DNA of 7,267 nucleotides from Marinospirillum sp. (GTDB lineage: Bacteria; Pseudomonadota; Gammaproteobacteria; Pseudomonadales; Halomonadaceae), in assembly GCF_014859565.1 (NCBI RefSeq), contig NZ_JACUUA010000166.1:1-7267 (forward strand), given 5' to 3'. Below the pieces are notes generated by a model, which worked only from the letters and a program-made list of their open reading frames with translations, was not told where the DNA came from and ran no database searches. The position numbers and the translations under genes are program-made. Below, one piece after another: positions 5,908 through 7,267 of this stretch (its first letter is position 1; every line of letters starts with the position of its first letter).

Positions 5908-7267
5908 ATGACGTTATGGGAACAACTGGTAAATGATGAAGGTGTGCGTGAGCAGATTTATCTGGATCATCATGGTATTCCAACCATAGGAGTGGGCTAC
6001 AACCTAAGGAACGAGGATGTATTGAGGCTGGTGTTGCAGCAGTTTGGTTATACCGCAAATTCATTACCAGATGGCGGATTTGAAGGTCTGTCGGATGCAT
6101 TGCATCGCATTTTTATATTACCCAACTGGCAAACCAACGGTGAAGCCAACAGGCAAGCAGTGCAAAATACCCTAAACCAATACCGCGCCATGATGGTCCC
6201 GGCAGACAGTGCTGCCGCATCACCCACCTTTGCCTTTCAAAATACCGCCCAAATGCAGCCGGTGTTTGAAACGGTGCGGCAGGATTATGCCAATCAAATT
6301 GTGGCACGGATTAGCAGCCAGGCTGGGGTAAGACGTGATCAGGCGCAGGCCATTTGGGATGGCCTGCCCGAAAATATGCAGGACCCGCTGTTGTCCCTGG
6401 CCTTTAATGGCGGCGCCACGGCGATGATAGGGCCTAAAATAGCCGGTGCCTTGCGAGATGCCCGTTGGCACGAAGCTTATTATCAAATAGTGTTTGGCAG
6501 CAACAGAAGTCGGGACTTTGATGGTGATGGCATCGAGGATGGCCGCTCCTATGGGCTGCAGCTCAGACGTTTTCGAGAGGGTGCCGAGTTTATTGCTGGC
6601 CTTACCACAGCCGAGTTGCAGCAGTTGTATCAAATGCTGGCTAACCGCAGCAGCGCTATTGAAGCCTATCTGGATGATGTGGTGCATGTGGGCAACAATG
6701 GTGGCTGGAATGCACTGACAGAAGGAGGGGCTACGGAGCTTTCAACAGCTATTAATGACTTGGTCGACGATATACGAAGCAGACTGGCCGTAGCAGGGAT
6801 ATTTTTACCAGAAATTGAGTTTGATATTTCGCATAATTTCGACAATGTAGATACTGATACTGATACTGATACTGATACTGATACTGATACTGATACTGAT
6901 ACTGATGAGTCTGGTCAGGAGACAAACCCTGTCGACACTTCGCAACCTACCCTTCCTAATGAACCTTTATTGATCACAATTAGAAATGGGCTTGAACTTT
7001 GGTTAAATCCTGATGGATCGGTCATTTCTGTCGATCCCACTCAGTCAGATACTGCTAATGGTGAACCCGAGATATTTCATGAGGGAACAGGGGAAATATT
7101 GGCCGATGGAACAATAATAATCACCTTGCCTGACGGTAGTCAAGTTACGCCAGATGGTCGACCTTATCCACTGCCTAGTGGTGGCGGCGATGGAGATGGC
7201 GACGGCGATGGCGATGGAGATGGAGATGGAGATGGAGATGGAGATGGAGATGGAGATGGAGATGGAG
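5908..7267 (+). CDS. T4-lysozyme-like protein with acidic repeat tail, probable type I secretion substrate (3' end outside window)
   Basis: Open from ATG 5908 to the window end with no stop; 453 residues visible. Residues 1-230 resemble a T4-type (GH24) muramidase: NDEG (E11), YLD (D20), PTIGVGY (T26), then PLLSLAFNGG (160-169), ARWHEA (185-190) and RRFREG (220-225). These parallel E11, D20, T26, VFQMG, RWDEA and TFRTG of T4 lysozyme. Two insertions enlarge it: about 55 residues before the second half, and a DFDGDGIED calcium-loop-like motif (203-211). A helical segment (230-310) follows, then (DT)9D (315-333), a region with DG turns (352-423) and a GD tract from 427. No signal peptide and no cysteine are seen, both typical of type I secretion substrates, whose signal is C-terminal. 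With the transporter pair upstream, this is probably the exported cargo, cutting peptidoglycan of other cells. Classical RTX nonapeptides are not visible in this part. Confidence 0.88.
   Translation, partial: MTLWEQLVNDEGVREQIYLDHHGIPTIGVGYNLRNEDVLRLVLQQFGYTANSLPDGGFEGLSDALHRIFILPNWQTNGEANRQAVQNTLNQYRAMMVPADSAAASPTFAFQNTAQMQPVFETVRQDYANQIVARISSQAGVRRDQAQAIWDGLPENMQDPLLSLAFNGGATAMIGPKIAGALRDARWHEAYYQIVFGSNRSRDFDGDGIEDGRSYGLQLRRFREGAEFIAGLTTAELQQLYQMLANRSSAIEAYLDDVVHVGNNGGWNALTEGGATELSTAINDLVDDIRSRLAVAGIFLPEIEFDISHNFDNVDTDTDTDTDTDTDTDTDTDESGQETNPVDTSQPTLPNEPLLITIRNGLELWLNPDGSVISVDPTQSDTANGEPEIFHEGTGEILADGTIIITLPDGSQVTPDGRPYPLPSGGGDGDGDGDGDGDGDGDGDGDGDGDGDG
6850..6906 (+). repeat. Hexanucleotide tandem repeat (GATACT)9 + GAT
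   Basis: Nine perfect GATACT units followed by one GAT, in frame, encode (DT)9D at residues 315-333 of the lysozyme-like protein. Every Asp is GAT and every Thr is ACT, which points to recent expansion by slippage. Because the unit is 6 bp, copy-number change alters linker length without shifting the frame. It separates the enzymatic half from the acidic tail. Confidence 0.97.
7186..7267 (+). repeat. Gly-Asp tract with perfect GATGGA repeats, running off the window
   Basis: In frame, this encodes alternating Gly and Asp from residue 427 to the last visible codon. The first codons are mixed (GGC, GAT, GGA, GAC); from 7213 the unit is pure GATGGA, nine copies to 7266. The tract continues past the edge, so its length is unknown. 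It may be a flexible calcium-responsive spacer before RTX-like or other C-terminal modules. The end of the window here may reflect an assembly break in a repeat. Confidence 0.95.

Noticed and set aside
5672..6100. Minus-strand frame of 142 codons crossing the end of the inhibitor-like gene and the start of the lysozyme gene
   Set aside because: No domain or good start site, and it conflicts with two supported genes and their ribosome binding site.
5908..6600. Prophage lysis gene
   Set aside because: No holin, spanin or other phage gene is nearby; the gene sits in an operon with an exporter and continues into a long acidic tail.
6220..6687. Minus-strand frame of 155 codons
   Set aside because: Antisense to the conserved second half of the lysozyme domain; no family resemblance.
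6850..7267. CRISPR-like array
   Set aside because: The repeats are contiguous hexamers with no spacers and encode in-frame DT and GD tracts.
7186..7267. Classical RTX nonapeptide repeats
   Set aside because: The tract is a plain alternation of Gly and Asp; the GGxGxDxxx pattern is not present in the visible part.

Overview
The window looks like chromosomal DNA of a Gram-negative bacterium, most likely a gammaproteobacterium. The reasons are an HlyB/HlyD-type type I secretion pair, a periplasmic Sec-exported protein, Shine-Dalgarno sites of the AGGA type and dense, overlapping gene packing. A genus cannot be fixed from the sequence alone; an aquatic Alteromonadales/Chromatiales-type host (Rheinheimera-like) is only a guess from general style.

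Layout: (1) 7-1089, minus strand: a complete two-domain protein, an N-terminal thioredoxin-fold (redoxin-like) module lacking the peroxidatic cysteine and a C-terminal 2-oxoglutarate/Fe(II) dioxygenase with an intact metal triad. (2) 1090-1238: an AT-rich divergent intergenic region with promoter-like elements. (3) 1239-3422, 3419-4792, 4789-5886 and 5908-window end, all plus strand: a tight four-gene run joined by two 4-bp ATGA overlaps and one 21-bp gap, almost certainly one transcription unit. Its products are a type I secretion ABC transporter with a degenerate C39-like domain, an HlyD-family membrane fusion protein, a Sec-exported protein with an N-terminal LprI/DUF1311 lysozyme-inhibitor-like domain, and an open-ended reading frame that starts with a T4-lysozyme-like domain and continues into acidic low-complexity tracts, (DT)9 and (GD)13+, where the window ends.

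The most interesting reading is that the last four genes form a self-contained antibacterial or peptidoglycan-acting system. The lysozyme protein has no signal peptide and no cysteine in its 453 visible residues, as expected of a type I secretion substrate that carries its export signal at the (unseen) C-terminus. Its E11/D20/T26 match the T4 lysozyme catalytic residues at identical numbering. The preceding gene would supply a periplasmic, disulfide-containing inhibitor protecting the producer. TolC, the outer-membrane partner, is not in the window and is presumably encoded elsewhere. The effector, pairing and immunity roles are inference; the domain identities and gene order are read from the sequence.

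No rRNA, tRNA, CRISPR array, insertion sequence, attachment site or clear intrinsic terminator was seen. There is no gene-free stretch over 300 bases.
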